In this document: positions 18,365-27,698 of the stretch, one piece after another
Layout: the number at the start of each line of letters is the position of its first letter
Numbering within the stretch: position 1 is the first letter of the stretch
DNA from: Paraburkholderia sp. BCC1884
Lineage (GTDB): Bacteria > Pseudomonadota > Gammaproteobacteria > Burkholderiales > Burkholderiaceae
Assembly: GCF_900996225.1 (NCBI RefSeq)
Contig: NZ_CAAJGL010000068.1
Location: 1,736,001 to 1,800,000 of the forward strand
Direction of reading: 5' to 3'
DNA: 64,000 bases
Translations under genes and position numbers: made by a program
Notes under the pieces: generated by a model
Told to the model about the DNA's origin: nothing
Databases searched by the model: none
Seen by the model: only the letters and a program-made list of their open reading frames with translations

Positions 18365-19402
18365 ATGCAGCTAGGCATGATTGGACTGGGACGCATGGGC
18401 GCCGACATGGTGCGGAGACTGACCAAGGGCGGTCAGCACTGTATCGCTTACGACGTGCAGCCGGCAGCGGTGGAGAAACTGAAACAGGACGGCGTGGCAG
18501 GTGCGTCGTCACTGGAAGACCTGGTGGCCAAACTCGAGAAGCCGCGCGCGGTGTGGCTGATGGTGCCCGCCGCCGTGGTCGACGCGACGCTCGAAAAACT
18601 CGTGCCCCTGCTCGAGCCGGGCGACATCGTGATCGACGGCGGCAACTCGTATTACCACGACGACATTCGCCGCGGCACCGAGTTGGGCGCGCGCAAGCTT
18701 CATTATGTGGACGTCGGCACGAGCGGCGGCGTGGCCGGCCGCGAGCGCGGCTATTGCCTGATGATCGGCGGCGAAGCCGAGGTCGTGAAGCGGCTCGAAC
18801 CGATTTTCTCGACGCTCGCGCCGGGTTCGGCGGCCGCGCCTGCCACGCCAGGCCGTGCGGCCAGTGACAGCACGGCCGACCAGGGCTTCCTGCATTGCGG
18901 TCCGCAAGGCGCGGGGCACTTCGTCAAGATGGTTCACAACGGCATCGAATACGGCATGATGGCCGCGTATGCCGAAGGCCTGAACATTCTGCGTCACGCC
19001 GACGCCGGCAAGCATGCGCGTGAAGTGGATGCGGAAACCTCGCCGCTGCGCCGTCCCGAGTTGTATCAATACGATCTGAATCTCGCCGACGTCAGCGAAG
19101 TCTGGCGGCGCGGCAGTGTGATCGGCTCGTGGCTGCTCGACCTGATCGCGGGCTCGCTCGCCGGCGACGCCGATCTGGCGAACTACGCCGGACGCGTGTC
19201 CGATTCCGGCGAGGGACGCTGGACGGTGGCCGCCGCGATCGACGAAGGGGTGCCTACGCCGGTGTTGAGCGCGGCGCTATTCGCGCGCTTCAGCTCGCGC
19301 GGCGAGGCCGATTTCGCCAACCGGGTGTTGTCGGCCATGCGGCACGATTTCGGCGGCCACGTCGAGAAAGCCGCCACGCCGCCCGGCGCACAGAAAAGCT
19401 GA
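18365..19402 (+). CDS. gnd: 6-Phosphogluconate dehydrogenase (decarboxylating), short NAD-type
   Basis: Oxidises and decarboxylates 6-phosphogluconate to ribulose 5-phosphate. The N-terminal Rossmann motif is [13 protein letters not shown] (residues 6-18), the substrate segment is [16 protein letters not shown], and the catalytic [18 protein letters not shown] carries the Lys and Asn of the family. Length is 345 residues, the short class that usually prefers NAD and lacks the long C-terminal tail. An Ala/Pro-rich insert of about 20 residues ([20 protein letters not shown]) precedes [10 protein letters not shown] and is unusual. ATG 18365 follows GGAGCGAG. Next to a HAD phosphatase gene (16-base gap), and 2 kb upstream of phosphoketolase. 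Confidence 0.93.
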   Translation: MQLGMIGLGRMGADMVRRLTKGGQHCIAYDVQPAAVEKLKQDGVAGASSLEDLVAKLEKPRAVWLMVPAAVVDATLEKLVPLLEPGDIVIDGGNSYYHDDIRRGTELGARKLHYVDVGTSGGVAGRERGYCLMIGGEAEVVKRLEPIFSTLAPGSAAAPATPGRAASDSTADQGFLHCGPQGAGHFVKMVHNGIEYGMMAAYAEGLNILRHADAGKHAREVDAETSPLRRPELYQYDLNLADVSEVWRRGSVIGSWLLDLIAGSLAGDADLANYAGRVSDSGEGRWTVAAAIDEGVPTPVLSAALFARFSSRGEADFANRVLSAMRHDFGGHVEKAATPPGAQKS

Positions 19403-19418
19403 TTCCAGAGGAGCCGCG

Positions 19419-20123
19419 ATGCAAGCGACCAAACCCGATACTCCGCCGCACGACGTCGTCTTTCTGTTCGATTGCGACAACACCTTGCTGGACAACGATC
19501 ACGTGCTGTCGGATTTGCGCGCGCATATGATGCGCGAGTTCGGCGCGGAGAATAGCGCGCGATACTGGCAAATTTTCGAGGACCTGCGCACGGAGCTGGG
19601 TTACGCCGACTACCTGGGCGCGCTGCAACGCTATCGGCTGGAGCATCCGCGCGACACGAAGTTGTTGTTGATGTCGTCGTTCCTGATCGACTATCCGTTT
19701 GCCAACCGGTTGTATCCTGGCGCGCTGGACACACTGCGGCATCTTTCGATGCGTGGGCCCACGGTGATCCTCTCCGATGGCGACGTGGTGTTCCAGCCGC
19801 GCAAGCTGGCGCGTTCGGGCCTGTGGGACGAGGTGGAGGGCCGTGTGCTGATTTACATCCACAAGGAACTGATGCTCGATCAGGTGATGGAGTGCTATCC
19901 CGCACGCCACTACGTGATGGTGGACGACAAACTGCGCATTCTCACGGCCATGAAAAAGGCGTGGGGCGACAAGCTGACCACGGTCTTTCCGCGTCAGGGG
20001 CACTATGCGTTCGACCCCAAAGAGATCGCGAACAATCCGCCCGCCGATGTGACGGCCGAGCGGATTGGTGAACTTGCGACTATCGACGTGGATTGGCTGG
20101 TGGGTAAAAGCGAACAGGCTTGA
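19419..20123 (+). CDS. HAD-superfamily hydrolase
   Basis: A 234-residue haloacid-dehalogenase-like hydrolase. Motif I is VFLFDCDNTLLDND (nucleophile Asp and acid Asp), motif II is near VILSDGD, and motif III/IV is VMVDDKLRIL. A small helical cap lies between motifs I and II. GAGGAGCCGCG precedes ATG 19419. The 16-base spacing to gnd suggests co-transcription, so a sugar-phosphate phosphatase role is plausible, but the substrate is not visible in sequence. Confidence 0.88.
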   Translation: MQATKPDTPPHDVVFLFDCDNTLLDNDHVLSDLRAHMMREFGAENSARYWQIFEDLRTELGYADYLGALQRYRLEHPRDTKLLLMSSFLIDYPFANRLYPGALDTLRHLSMRGPTVILSDGDVVFQPRKLARSGLWDEVEGRVLIYIHKELMLDQVMECYPARHYVMVDDKLRILTAMKKAWGDKLTTVFPRQGHYAFDPKEIANNPPADVTAERIGELATIDVDWLVGKSEQA

Positions 20124-20126
20124 GGG

Positions 20127-20153
20127 GCGGGCGGGGTGGGTTGCCACGCCCGC
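20127..20153. terminator. Hairpin between converging genes
   Basis: Perfect 7-bp arms GCGGGCG and CGCCCGC with a 13-base loop, 4 bases after the HAD gene stop and before the converging ankyrin gene. No U-tract on either strand, so termination strength is uncertain. Confidence 0.45.
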
Positions 20154-20210
20154 TCGCCTGAACGCTCGAGTTCAAAAGCCCGACGCAGACACGCGAGCCT
20201 TGTGCTTCGT

Positions 20211-20753
20211 TCAGGCGCCCCCGCCCAGTTCCTTCAGTTTAGCCTGCGCGGCGCCCGCACCCATCCTGCCGGCTGCATCCGCCGCCGTCACGCCGCCGGC
20301 GTCGCGCGCCTGCGGGTTCGCGCCATGCGCGATCAACAGATCCATGATCGCCGTGCGGTTGAACATCGCGGCGATCATCAATGCGGTGCGCCCATCGGGC
20401 GAGGCGCCTTCCACGTCCGCGCCGTGCGCGAGCAGCGTCTCGATCACCGCATCGAAGCCCTTGAAGGCGGCGCCGGCAATCGGCGTCTGACCGTTGTCGT
20501 TGCGCAGGTTCGGATCGGCGCCGCGCTCGAGCAACGTGCGAACCGCCTCCGCGTGACCGTGGTAGCTGGCCAGCATCACCAGACTGTCGCCTTTGTCGTT
20601 ACGCAGATTCGGCGGCACGCCTTTCTCGATCACCGCGGCCAGCATGGCGGCGTCGCCGGCTCGTGCGAGATCGAAAACCTGCTGCGCCAGTTCGAGCAAC
20701 TCGGGATCGATCGGCGAGCCCGAGGGCGGGGAAGGGTGGGCGTGGTCCGTCAA
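20211..20753 (-). CDS. Ankyrin-repeat protein with TTG start
   Basis: A 180-residue protein made mainly of four to five ankyrin repeats (AMLAAVIEKGVPPNLRNDKGDSLVMLASYHG, AEAVRTLLERGADPNLRNDNGQTPI, then two more). No signal peptide, so probably cytoplasmic and used for protein binding. The start is inferred to be TTG at 20753: AAGGAG sits about 7 bases upstream, and the alternative GTG at 20813 has no such site. Small ankyrin proteins in proteobacteria often accompany catalase or other partners; here the neighbour is a small membrane protein gene just upstream on the same strand. Confidence 0.88.
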   Translation of the reverse strand: MTDHAHPSPPSGSPIDPELLELAQQVFDLARAGDAAMLAAVIEKGVPPNLRNDKGDSLVMLASYHGHAEAVRTLLERGADPNLRNDNGQTPIAGAAFKGFDAVIETLLAHGADVEGASPDGRTALMIAAMFNRTAIMDLLIAHGANPQARDAGGVTAADAAGRMGAGAAQAKLKELGGGA

Positions 20754-20846
20754 TGAAATCTCCTTGCAATAAACCCGCGCCACGCGGCGCCGGGAAGATC
20801 GTTCAGGATACACATTTTGCGCCGTCGACGCCCAGCCGGCGCCACG

Positions 20847-20972
20847 CTACAGGCTGCCAAACAGTTTGATCAGCAAGCCGAACAGGCCGACGAACACGGC
20901 AACGCCCACGCACAGCAGCACGAGCGAAAAAACCAGAATCAAGGACGCTTTAAAGGGACTGGGAGTCGGCAT
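20847..20972 (-). CDS. 41-residue hydrophobic membrane peptide
   Basis: A short open frame from ATG 20972 to TAG encodes MPTPSPFKASLILVFS followed by LVLLCVGVAVFVGLFG and LLIKLFGSL. Almost the whole chain from residue 10 is hydrophobic, enough for one long or two short membrane segments. It lies on the same strand as the ankyrin gene, 93 bases upstream of it. No strong ribosome-binding site is visible, which lowers confidence, but the coherent signal-anchor-like composition argues against chance. Confidence 0.5.
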   Translation of the reverse strand: MPTPSPFKASLILVFSLVLLCVGVAVFVGLFGLLIKLFGSL

Positions 20973-21373
20973 GGTGAACGTTCAGGTAAGGCGCGAGCAA
21001 GGTGGAATGCGCTGAATGCGCGTCCGCCGTCGCGCATTCGGCACCGACAGCTTAAACGTATTCACTTAATATGCACTTACAGTGTGCTGAAGATGCCGTG
21101 GTCTCACGCAACCGCAGTGCGATTTACCGCAGTTGCATCAAGCTTTGGATGATTGTGCCGAACCATGCGGCCCGCTGCCTGTCACACCGCTGACGATCGC
21201 CCGGAACATCGCCGGCCGCATGTCTCTCGCCGTACCGTTCGCGCAGTACCCGTTCATGATGTCGTCCGCATGACAGAAGGGCCGGCTGACTCACCTTTTT
21301 TCGCCGGCCGCATCGTCTGGCCTCCGTGCCGCATCGCTAACCTGCCTGACAGTTCTTTTCGAGGAATGACGCC
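20973..21373. other. 401-base gap: probable phosphoketolase control region
   Basis: No convincing gene. An A/T-rich patch at about 21050-21080 is the most promoter-like part. An inverted repeat with perfect 7-bp arms (GGCCGGC 21280-21286 and GCCGGCC 21303-21309) encloses a T-run and lies 65 bases before the phosphoketolase start. It could be a leader hairpin or an operator. GAGGAA just before 21374 is the ribosome-binding site. Confidence 0.4.
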
Positions 21374-23767
21374 ATGGCTGAAGCAAGCTCCCGCCCGACC
21401 CCGCCGCAGATACTGGACGCCGACACGTTGCACAAAATGGATCGCTACTGGCGGGCCTGCAACTATCTCTCCGCCGGCATGATCTATCTGCGCGACAACC
21501 CGCTGTTGCGCGAACCGCTCAAACCCGAGCACATCAAGAACCGCCTGCTCGGCCATTGGGGTTCGGACCCGGGGCAGAGTTTCCTGCTCGTCCATCTGAA
21601 CCGGTTGATCAAGAAACTCGATCTGAACATGATCTACGTGGCCGGTCCCGGTCACGGCGCGCCGGCCACGCTGGCCAATTGCTATCTGGAAGGCCACTAC
21701 TCCGAGATCTATCCCGACCGCAGCGCGGACGAAGCCGGCATGCGGCGCTTCTTCCGGCAGTTCTCGTTTCCTGGCGGCATCGGTTCGCATTGCACGCCTG
21801 AAACGCCGGGCTCGATTCACGAAGGCGGTGAGCTCGGCTACAGCCTCTCGCACGGCTACGGCGCGGCCTTCGACAACCCCGACCTGATCGTCGCCGTGAT
21901 GATCGGCGACGGCGAGGCGGAAACCGGCCCGCTCGCCACCTCGTGGCACTCGAACAAATTCCTCAACCCGATCCGCGACGGCGCGGTCTTGCCGGTGCTG
22001 CATCTGAACGGCTACAAGATCGCCAATCCGACCATCCTCGCGCGGATTCCCCACGAAGAACTGGAAGCCTTGCTGACCGGCTATGGCCACAAGCCCTATT
22101 TCGTCGAAGGCGACGACCCCGCGATCATGCATCAGCAGATGGCGGCCACGCTTGAACAGTGCATCGGCGAAATCCGCGCGATCCAGCAGAATGCGCGCGA
22201 AAACAAGGACACGTCCCGGCCGCGCTGGCCGATGATCGTGCTGCGTTCGCCCAAGGGCTGGACCGGCCCGAAGGAAGTGGACGGCCACAAGGTGGAGGGC
22301 TCATGGCGCGCGCATCAGGTGCCGGTGCTCGATCCGGTCACCAACAGCAAGAGCCTGAAGCTGGTGGAAAGCTGGCTGCGCAGCTACGAGCCGGAGTCGC
22401 TGTTCGACAAAGCGGGTCGTCTGGTGGAGGAATTGCGCGAGTTGGCACCCGAAGGCGCGCGCCGTATCAGCGCCAACCCGCATGCGAACGGCGGCCTGCT
22501 GTGCAAGACGCTCGACCTGCCGGCGTTTCGCGATTACGCCGTCGCGGTGAAAAAGCCGGGCGCGTCCTACACGTCGCCGACCGATGTGCTCGGCAAGTTT
22601 TTGCGCGACGTGATGCGCAACAACATGACCAACTTCCGCGTGTTCGGCCCGGACGAAACCGCGAGCAACAAACTCACCGCGATCTACGAGGCATCGGAGA
22701 AAACCTGGCTCGCGCTCACCGAACCGGGCGACGCCGACGGCGGCGAACTCGCGCCCGACGGCCGCGTGATGGAAATGCTCAGCGAGCACACGCTCGAAGG
22801 CTGGTTCGAAGGCTACGTGCTGACTGGCCGCCATGGTCTGTTCGCCACGTACGAAGCGTTCGTCCACGTGATCGATTCGATGTTCAACCAGCACGCGAAG
22901 TGGCTGGAGAAAGCCAAGCGCGATCTCGGCTGGCGTCAGCCGGTGCCGTCGATCAATCTGCTCATCACTTCGCTCGTGTGGCGTCAGGATCACAACGGCT
23001 TCACGCATCAGGACCCCGGCTTTCTCGACGTGGTCACCAACAAGAGCCCGGACGTGGTGCGCATCTATCTGCCGCCCGACGCGAACTGTCTGTTGAGCGT
23101 GGCCGATCACTGCCTGCGTTCGCGCGATTACGTGAACGTGATCGTCGCCGACAAGCAGCCGCATTTGCAGTACCTCGATATGGACGCGGCCGTCACGCAC
23201 TGCACCAAGGGGATCGGCATCTGGGACTGGGCATCGACCGATCAGGGCGTGGAGCCGGACGTGGTGATGGCCTGCGCGGGCGACATTCCGACCATGGAGT
23301 CGCTGGCCGCCGTGCAGATCCTGAAGGAGCACTTTCCGGATCTGAAGATCCGCTTTGTCAACGTGGTCGATCTGTTCCGTTTGATGCCCGAGCACGCGCA
23401 TCCGCATGGCTTGTCGAACCGCGATTTCGATTCGCTCTTCACCGCCACCAAGCCGGTGATCTTCAATTTTCATTCGTATGCGTCGCTGGTGCACAAGCTC
23501 ACCTACAACCGTACCAATCATGCCAACCTGCATGTGCACGGCTATCACGAGAAAGGCAATATCAACACGCCGCTCGAACTGGCGATCATCAATCAGGTCG
23601 ACCGCTTTTCGCTTGCGATCGACGTGATCGATCGCGTGCCGAAGCTGCGCGGGGTCGGCGATCACGCGAAGGAATGGCTGCGTGGGCAGATCATCGAGCA
23701 TCTGGCGTATGCGTACGCGGAAGGAATCGATAAGGAAGAAATCCGCAACTGGACGTGGAAAGGCTGA
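21374..23767 (+). CDS. xfp: Phosphoketolase
   Basis: Thiamine-diphosphate enzyme cleaving xylulose 5-phosphate (and often fructose 6-phosphate) with phosphate into acetyl phosphate and glyceraldehyde 3-phosphate (or erythrose 4-phosphate). At 797 residues it has the standard length, with N-terminal, central and C-terminal XFP domains. Clear signatures are [35 protein letters not shown] (cofactor region), [32 protein letters not shown] and [20 protein letters not shown] precedes the ATG. Acetate kinase follows 12 bases downstream, so acetyl phosphate is converted to acetate plus ATP by the same operon. Confidence 0.97.
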   Translation: MAEASSRPTPPQILDADTLHKMDRYWRACNYLSAGMIYLRDNPLLREPLKPEHIKNRLLGHWGSDPGQSFLLVHLNRLIKKLDLNMIYVAGPGHGAPATLANCYLEGHYSEIYPDRSADEAGMRRFFRQFSFPGGIGSHCTPETPGSIHEGGELGYSLSHGYGAAFDNPDLIVAVMIGDGEAETGPLATSWHSNKFLNPIRDGAVLPVLHLNGYKIANPTILARIPHEELEALLTGYGHKPYFVEGDDPAIMHQQMAATLEQCIGEIRAIQQNARENKDTSRPRWPMIVLRSPKGWTGPKEVDGHKVEGSWRAHQVPVLDPVTNSKSLKLVESWLRSYEPESLFDKAGRLVEELRELAPEGARRISANPHANGGLLCKTLDLPAFRDYAVAVKKPGASYTSPTDVLGKFLRDVMRNNMTNFRVFGPDETASNKLTAIYEASEKTWLALTEPGDADGGELAPDGRVMEMLSEHTLEGWFEGYVLTGRHGLFATYEAFVHVIDSMFNQHAKWLEKAKRDLGWRQPVPSINLLITSLVWRQDHNGFTHQDPGFLDVVTNKSPDVVRIYLPPDANCLLSVADHCLRSRDYVNVIVADKQPHLQYLDMDAAVTHCTKGIGIWDWASTDQGVEPDVVMACAGDIPTMESLAAVQILKEHFPDLKIRFVNVVDLFRLMPEHAHPHGLSNRDFDSLFTATKPVIFNFHSYASLVHKLTYNRTNHANLHVHGYHEKGNINTPLELAIINQVDRFSLAIDVIDRVPKLRGVGDHAKEWLRGQIIEHLAYAYAEGIDKEEIRNWTWKG

Positions 23768-23779
23768 GCGAGGGCGCCC

Positions 23780-24937
23780 ATGCACACTCAAGACGCGGCT
23801 CAGGAGCCCACTATCCTGGTGCTGAACAGCGGTTCGTCGTCGCTCAAGTTCGGCTTGTTCCGGCACTCGGAGGGCGACGAGACCTTGCTGCTGGAAGGCA
23901 GCGCCGAAGGTATCGGCCGCAGTGACGGCACGCTGCAGATCAGGACGCCCGATGGACGCGTGCTCGAGCAGCAGGAGCACGTGCTCGAATCGCAGACCGA
24001 GGCGCTGCAGAAGCTCGCTGAGGTGCTGGCGCGGCAGCATCATGCACGACCAGCGGCGGTGGGCCATCGGGTGGTGCATGGCGGGCCGCATCTGCGCAAG
24101 CATCAGCGCCTGACGCCCGCGGTTCGGCAACGCCTGCAGGACGCCGTGCACTTTGCGCCGTTGCATATTCCACCTGCGCTCGCCCTGATCGACGAGGCCG
24201 CGAAGATCTTCCACGAGGCGCCGCACTTCGCCTGCTTCGACACGGCCTTTCACGCGACCTTACCGCCGCGTGCCGCACAACTGCCGTTGCCGCGCCGTTA
24301 TCTGCGATCCGGCGTGATCCGCTATGGGTTTCACGGTCTGTCGTACGAGTCGCTAGTCAGGCGGCTCGGCGCGGATTTGCCGCCGCGCGCGGTGTTTGCG
24401 CATCTCGGCAACGGGTCGAGTGTGTGCGCGTTGCGCGACGGCAAATCGGTCGATACCTCGATGGGTCTCACGCCCACCGGCGGTGTGCCGATGGGCACGC
24501 GCAGTGGCGATCTCGACCCGGGCGTGCTGCTCTATCTGATGCGGGTGGAAAAGCTCGATGCCGGCGCGCTGGAGACGATGCTCAATCGTCATAGCGGCCT
24601 TGCCGGTTACTCGGACGGCGAGAGCGACATGCAGGCGCTCGAAAAGCGCGCTGCGGCGGGCGATGCGAATGCGTCGCTGGCGCTGGACGCGTTCGCCACT
24701 GCGGTGCGCAAGACGGTCGGCGGCTACGCGGCCTTACTGGGCGGAATCGATCTGCTGGTGTTCACCGGCGGCATCGGCGAACACAGCGAGGAGATGCGCA
24801 AGCGCGTGTGCGAGGGCCTCGCGTTCATGGGGCTCGTGGAAGGCGATCCGGCGGGCAAGGTGAAGGCGATTCACACCGAGGAGGAAAAGCAGATTGCGCG
24901 GCATTGCCGGGCGCTGCTGAAGGAGGCCGCGGGCTAG
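23780..24937 (+). CDS. ackA: Acetate kinase
   Basis: Transfers phosphate between acetyl phosphate and ADP. A 385-residue ASKHA-fold kinase with signature 1 VLNSGSSSLKFGLF (about residues 14-27), FACFDTAFHATLP (signature 2), VFAHLGNGSSVCAL and FTGGIGEHSEEMR. Slightly shorter than the 400-residue norm but all blocks are present. It immediately follows phosphoketolase, giving substrate-level ATP formation from pentose phosphates. Its last four bases overlap the stop of the converging BON-domain gene. Confidence 0.96.
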   Translation: MHTQDAAQEPTILVLNSGSSSLKFGLFRHSEGDETLLLEGSAEGIGRSDGTLQIRTPDGRVLEQQEHVLESQTEALQKLAEVLARQHHARPAAVGHRVVHGGPHLRKHQRLTPAVRQRLQDAVHFAPLHIPPALALIDEAAKIFHEAPHFACFDTAFHATLPPRAAQLPLPRRYLRSGVIRYGFHGLSYESLVRRLGADLPPRAVFAHLGNGSSVCALRDGKSVDTSMGLTPTGGVPMGTRSGDLDPGVLLYLMRVEKLDAGALETMLNRHSGLAGYSDGESDMQALEKRAAAGDANASLALDAFATAVRKTVGGYAALLGGIDLLVFTGGIGEHSEEMRKRVCEGLAFMGLVEGDPAGKVKAIHTEEEKQIARHCRALLKEAAG

Positions 24938-25230
24938 GGACGTTTGTTGCTGCGCTGTTGTGCAACCCGCTTGATCGTCGTGTGGTCGCGCACGCCGGTC
25001 ACACCGAACAGCCGCGTGATGTCTTCCAGCGCGGCGGTTCTCTGCCGATCCTCCGCCAGTTCGCCCAGCAGTGTAATGCGTCCGTGCGCGACTTCAACCG
25101 TCAGGGTGTGGGCGGGCACGGCGTCATCCCAGGCGAGTCGGCGGGTGGCTTCGGCGGCGATGTGCGCATCGCTCAGGCGCGGGCTTGCGGTCTTGCGTGG
25201 GGCGGTTTTCATCGAGCGGGTACGTGACAT
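24934..25230 (-). CDS. BON-domain protein
   Basis: A 98-residue protein with one BON domain from about residue 18 to 88 (LSDAHIAAEATRRLAWDDAVPAHTLTVEVAHGRITLLGELAEDRQRTAALEDITRLFGVTGV in short blocks). The N-terminus is basic, with no signal peptide, so it is probably cytoplasmic, unlike OsmY. BON domains bind membranes or ligands and are often stress-related. It converges with acetate kinase. Function beyond the domain is not known. Confidence 0.85.
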   Translation of the reverse strand: MSRTRSMKTAPRKTASPRLSDAHIAAEATRRLAWDDAVPAHTLTVEVAHGRITLLGELAEDRQRTAALEDITRLFGVTGVRDHTTIKRVAQQRSNKRP

Positions 25231-25400
25231 GGGTTCTTCACGGAAAGAAGGCGGATGAGAGAACAGTAGTCGGGTCAGCCGATCACGTCCAGCCTTAAGA
25301 CTCGCCGACCGCTTTCGCGAGCCCGATTCGAAGACCCGTCAGGTTGAACTCGGCTATATTGGGCAGCACTGCCCCCGCTCAACCCAACGTGGAGAATGCC

Positions 25401-26033
25401 GTGCCCGCCCTCACAACGCTCATCGCCTTCGGTCTGGTCTCGCTCGGCATGGTGCTCACGCCCGGTCCGAACATGATCTATCTGATCTCGCGCTCGCTAT
25501 GCCAGGGCCGGCGCGCGGGTCTGGTCTCGCTCGGCGGCGTGGCGCTCGGCTATGTGTTCTATATGTTCTGCGCCGCGTTCGGCATCACTGCGCTATTGCT
25601 GACGGTGCCGTATGCGTACGACGCGCTGCGTTTCGGTGGCGCACTCTATCTGCTGTACCTGGCATGGCAAGCAGTCAAACCCGGTGGACGTTCGCCGTTC
25701 CAGGTGCGCGATCTGCCGCACGACAGCCGTCGTAAATTGTTCACCATGGGGCTCGTCACCAATCTCGCGAATCCAAAGATCGCGGTGATGTATTTGTCGC
25801 TGTTGCCGCAATTCATTTCGCCGGGACATGGCAGTGTGCTGTCGCAATCGATCGCCTTGGGTTGCGTGCAGATCGTCATCAGCGTCACGGTCAATGCCTT
25901 GATTGCCAGCATGGCGGGCTCGATCGCCGTGTTTCTCGCAGGACGGCCGGTGTGGCTGCTGGCGCAGCGCTGGCTCATGGGTACGGTGCTGGCCGGACTG
26001 GCGGTGCGCATCGCACTCGATCCCCGCCGCTGA
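25401..26033 (+). CDS. LysE/RhtB-family amino-acid exporter
   Basis: A 210-residue inner-membrane protein with about six helices. The early signature LVSLGMVLTPGPNMIYLISRSLCQGRRAGLVSLGG is characteristic of the LysE/RhtB family, as is FTMGLVTNLANPKIAVMYLSLLPQFI. GTG 25401 is chosen: GGAG lies 6 bases before it and the product then has the usual family length. Exports an amino acid or related metabolite; which one is not visible. The thioesterase gene follows after 21 bases on the same strand. Confidence 0.9.
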   Translation: MPALTTLIAFGLVSLGMVLTPGPNMIYLISRSLCQGRRAGLVSLGGVALGYVFYMFCAAFGITALLLTVPYAYDALRFGGALYLLYLAWQAVKPGGRSPFQVRDLPHDSRRKLFTMGLVTNLANPKIAVMYLSLLPQFISPGHGSVLSQSIALGCVQIVISVTVNALIASMAGSIAVFLAGRPVWLLAQRWLMGTVLAGLAVRIALDPRR

Positions 26034-26054
26034 TCGTGACACCGGAGTTCGCGC

Positions 26055-26450
26055 ATGACTGAGTTTCCCATCGACAATCCGTTTCTCGAATCGCTCGGCG
26101 TACGCCTGACGCAATGGCGCGATGGCTACGCCGAACTATTCATGCCGATCGACGCCAGCAAGCTCAATCGGCAAGGCGTTCTGCAAGGCGGCGCGATCGC
26201 CACCCTGCTCGACGCGGCAGCGGGCTATGCCGGGCTGTTCGCGCCAGCGGGGCAGGCCGCGCGGCATGCGTTCACGTTGTCGTTGACCACCAATTATCTC
26301 GACAAGGGCCTCGGCGAATCAGTGACGGCGAAAGGTTTTCTGGAGCGCCAGGGTCGTTCGATTTTCTTTTCGCGTGGTGAGGCCTGGGTGGACGGCACAC
26401 TGCTGATCGCGAGCGCGCAGGGCACGTTCAAGTATTCGAAACCGGCTTGA
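26055..26450 (+). CDS. PaaI-type hotdog thioesterase
   Basis: A 131-residue hotdog-fold acyl-CoA thioesterase. The motif RQGVLQGGAIATLLDAAAGYAGL (about residues 39-61) carries the conserved Gly-Gly and acidic residue of the PaaI group, and TNYLDKGLGESVTAKGFLERQGRSIFFSRGE matches the C-terminal half. GGAG precedes the ATG by 7 bases. Probably in a unit with the LysE-type exporter. Substrate unknown. Confidence 0.88.
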   Translation: MTEFPIDNPFLESLGVRLTQWRDGYAELFMPIDASKLNRQGVLQGGAIATLLDAAAGYAGLFAPAGQAARHAFTLSLTTNYLDKGLGESVTAKGFLERQGRSIFFSRGEAWVDGTLLIASAQGTFKYSKPA

Positions 26451-26513
26451 GGTTTTGGTGGCCGCTTTCGGCAAGCTCGCTGCGCTCGTTGTCTCGCCGG
26501 TAACCGCAATCCG

Positions 26514-27059
26514 CTACTGGCCCGATAACGCTTTGTACATGATGGTGGTCGCGTCGAAGCGATCCTGCTCATGGTCGCGCGTGCCGCGTGCATAGCCCGG
26601 GATCACGCCGGCGGTCTGGTAACCCAAGGCGGTGTAAAGCGGCTCGGCTTTGTCGCCGGTGCGGGTGTCGAGCGTGAGCAGGCTGCGTTGCAAGCGGTGT
26701 GCGTGGGCTTCGAGCGCCATCATCAACATGCGGGCGACGCCTTGGCGGCGAAACGCGGGGTGCACCAGCAGCTTGCGCACTTCGGCGCGATGCCGCTGAT
26801 TCGGCATGGTGTCGTAATCCAGTTGCACGGTGCCGGCGATCGCGTTGCCCTGGCGCGCCACGAACAGCATCAATCCGCCCGCTCGCAGCGAGGTGAGGAC
26901 TTTGTCGCGCCAGAACGCCTCGCTTTCCTCCACGCCATACGGCGTGACAAAACCCACGCTCGCACCGTCGTCTACGCAGGCGCGCAGCAACGCGCCGAGC
27001 TCCGGCAAGTGGCGTGTGAGGTCGTCCGCAGAGACGCTGCTGATGGTCGTTTCATTCAT
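26514..27059 (-). CDS. GNAT-family N-acetyltransferase
   Basis: A 181-residue acetyltransferase. The acetyl-CoA-binding motif A is VRKLLVHPAFRRQGVARMLMMALEAHAH (R/Q-x-x-G-x-A type), and the C-terminal strand GDKAEPLYTALGYQTAGVIPGYA is typical. It lies directly downstream of the XRE-cupin regulator on the same strand, 6 bases apart, so the regulator probably controls or accompanies it. Substrate not identifiable. Confidence 0.9.
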   Translation of the reverse strand: MNETTISSVSADDLTRHLPELGALLRACVDDGASVGFVTPYGVEESEAFWRDKVLTSLRAGGLMLFVARQGNAIAGTVQLDYDTMPNQRHRAEVRKLLVHPAFRRQGVARMLMMALEAHAHRLQRSLLTLDTRTGDKAEPLYTALGYQTAGVIPGYARGTRDHEQDRFDATTIMYKALSGQ

Positions 27060-27065
27060 GCTGGC

Positions 27066-27638
27066 TCACACGATAAACAGGATGTATCGGGCCGCGCTGT
27101 GCGCGGGTGTCGCGAAGGCGCTGGGGCCGAATAGTTGATAGCGCAGGCAGTCGCCGGCTTGCAGCGCGTGCTGCTGACCATCGACGGTGATCTGCAGTTC
27201 GCCTTCGAGCAGAATCAGATGGTGTTCGAGTCCGGGGCGAGGCGAAGCGTCGTAGGTGATGTGAGCGCCGGCGCCGAGTTCGCACTCCAGCGCTTCGCCG
27301 CTCAGCGCTTGCGCGGGCGGCGACACCGAGCGTCGCCGGAAACCAGCACTCGCGTCGGTCCACAACGGCTGGTCGGCGCGCGGGACGAGCGGCGCGAAGT
27401 CCTCCTCGACCATGTGCATGAGACGCGACATCGGCAATCCGTAAGCCACGCAGAGCTTGCCCAGCACGCTCGCGGTCGGACTGACGGCGGCGTTTTCCAG
27501 ACGCGACAAGGTGGCGCGGCTGACGTTGCTGCGGGTCGCGAGATCGTCGAGCGACCAATTTCGCTCGGCACGCAGGGCGCGCAGGCGCTGGGCGATGCGG
27601 CGGTCGATGAGGTTGTCGGTGGAGGGAGAGTTTTCCAT
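27066..27638 (-). CDS. XRE-family regulator with C-terminal cupin
   Basis: A 190-residue regulator from ATG 27638. The N-terminal helix-turn-helix spans about residues 15-70 (LRALRAERNWSLDDLATRSNVSRATLSRLE). A C-terminal cupin (LECELGAGAHITYDASPRPGLEHHLILLEGELQITVDGQQHALQAGDCLRY) probably binds a small ligand. Such proteins commonly regulate adjacent amino-acid or acetyltransferase genes. An alternative TTG at 27674 lies inside the promoter-like sequence described separately, so the ATG is preferred. Confidence 0.9.
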   Translation of the reverse strand: MENSPSTDNLIDRRIAQRLRALRAERNWSLDDLATRSNVSRATLSRLENAAVSPTASVLGKLCVAYGLPMSRLMHMVEEDFAPLVPRADQPLWTDASAGFRRRSVSPPAQALSGEALECELGAGAHITYDASPRPGLEHHLILLEGELQITVDGQQHALQAGDCLRYQLFGPSAFATPAHSAARYILFIV

Positions 27639-27674
27639 ATCCGGAAAATTATCTCGAATATGGAAATCGGTCAA
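27635..27674 (-). promoter_or_regulatory. Promoter and operator of the XRE-cupin gene
   Basis: On the minus strand TTGACC (27674-27669), a 17-base spacer and TAATTT (27651-27646) resemble a sigma-70 promoter. A dyad with 9-base arms at 27635-27643 and 27655-27663 (CCATATTCG against CGGATATGG, 8 of 9 paired) overlaps the -10 element and the start codon. This suits autorepression. The predicted transcription start would be nearly at the ATG. Confidence 0.5.
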
Positions 27675-27698
27675 GCCGCCAAAAATCCGGCGCCGAGG

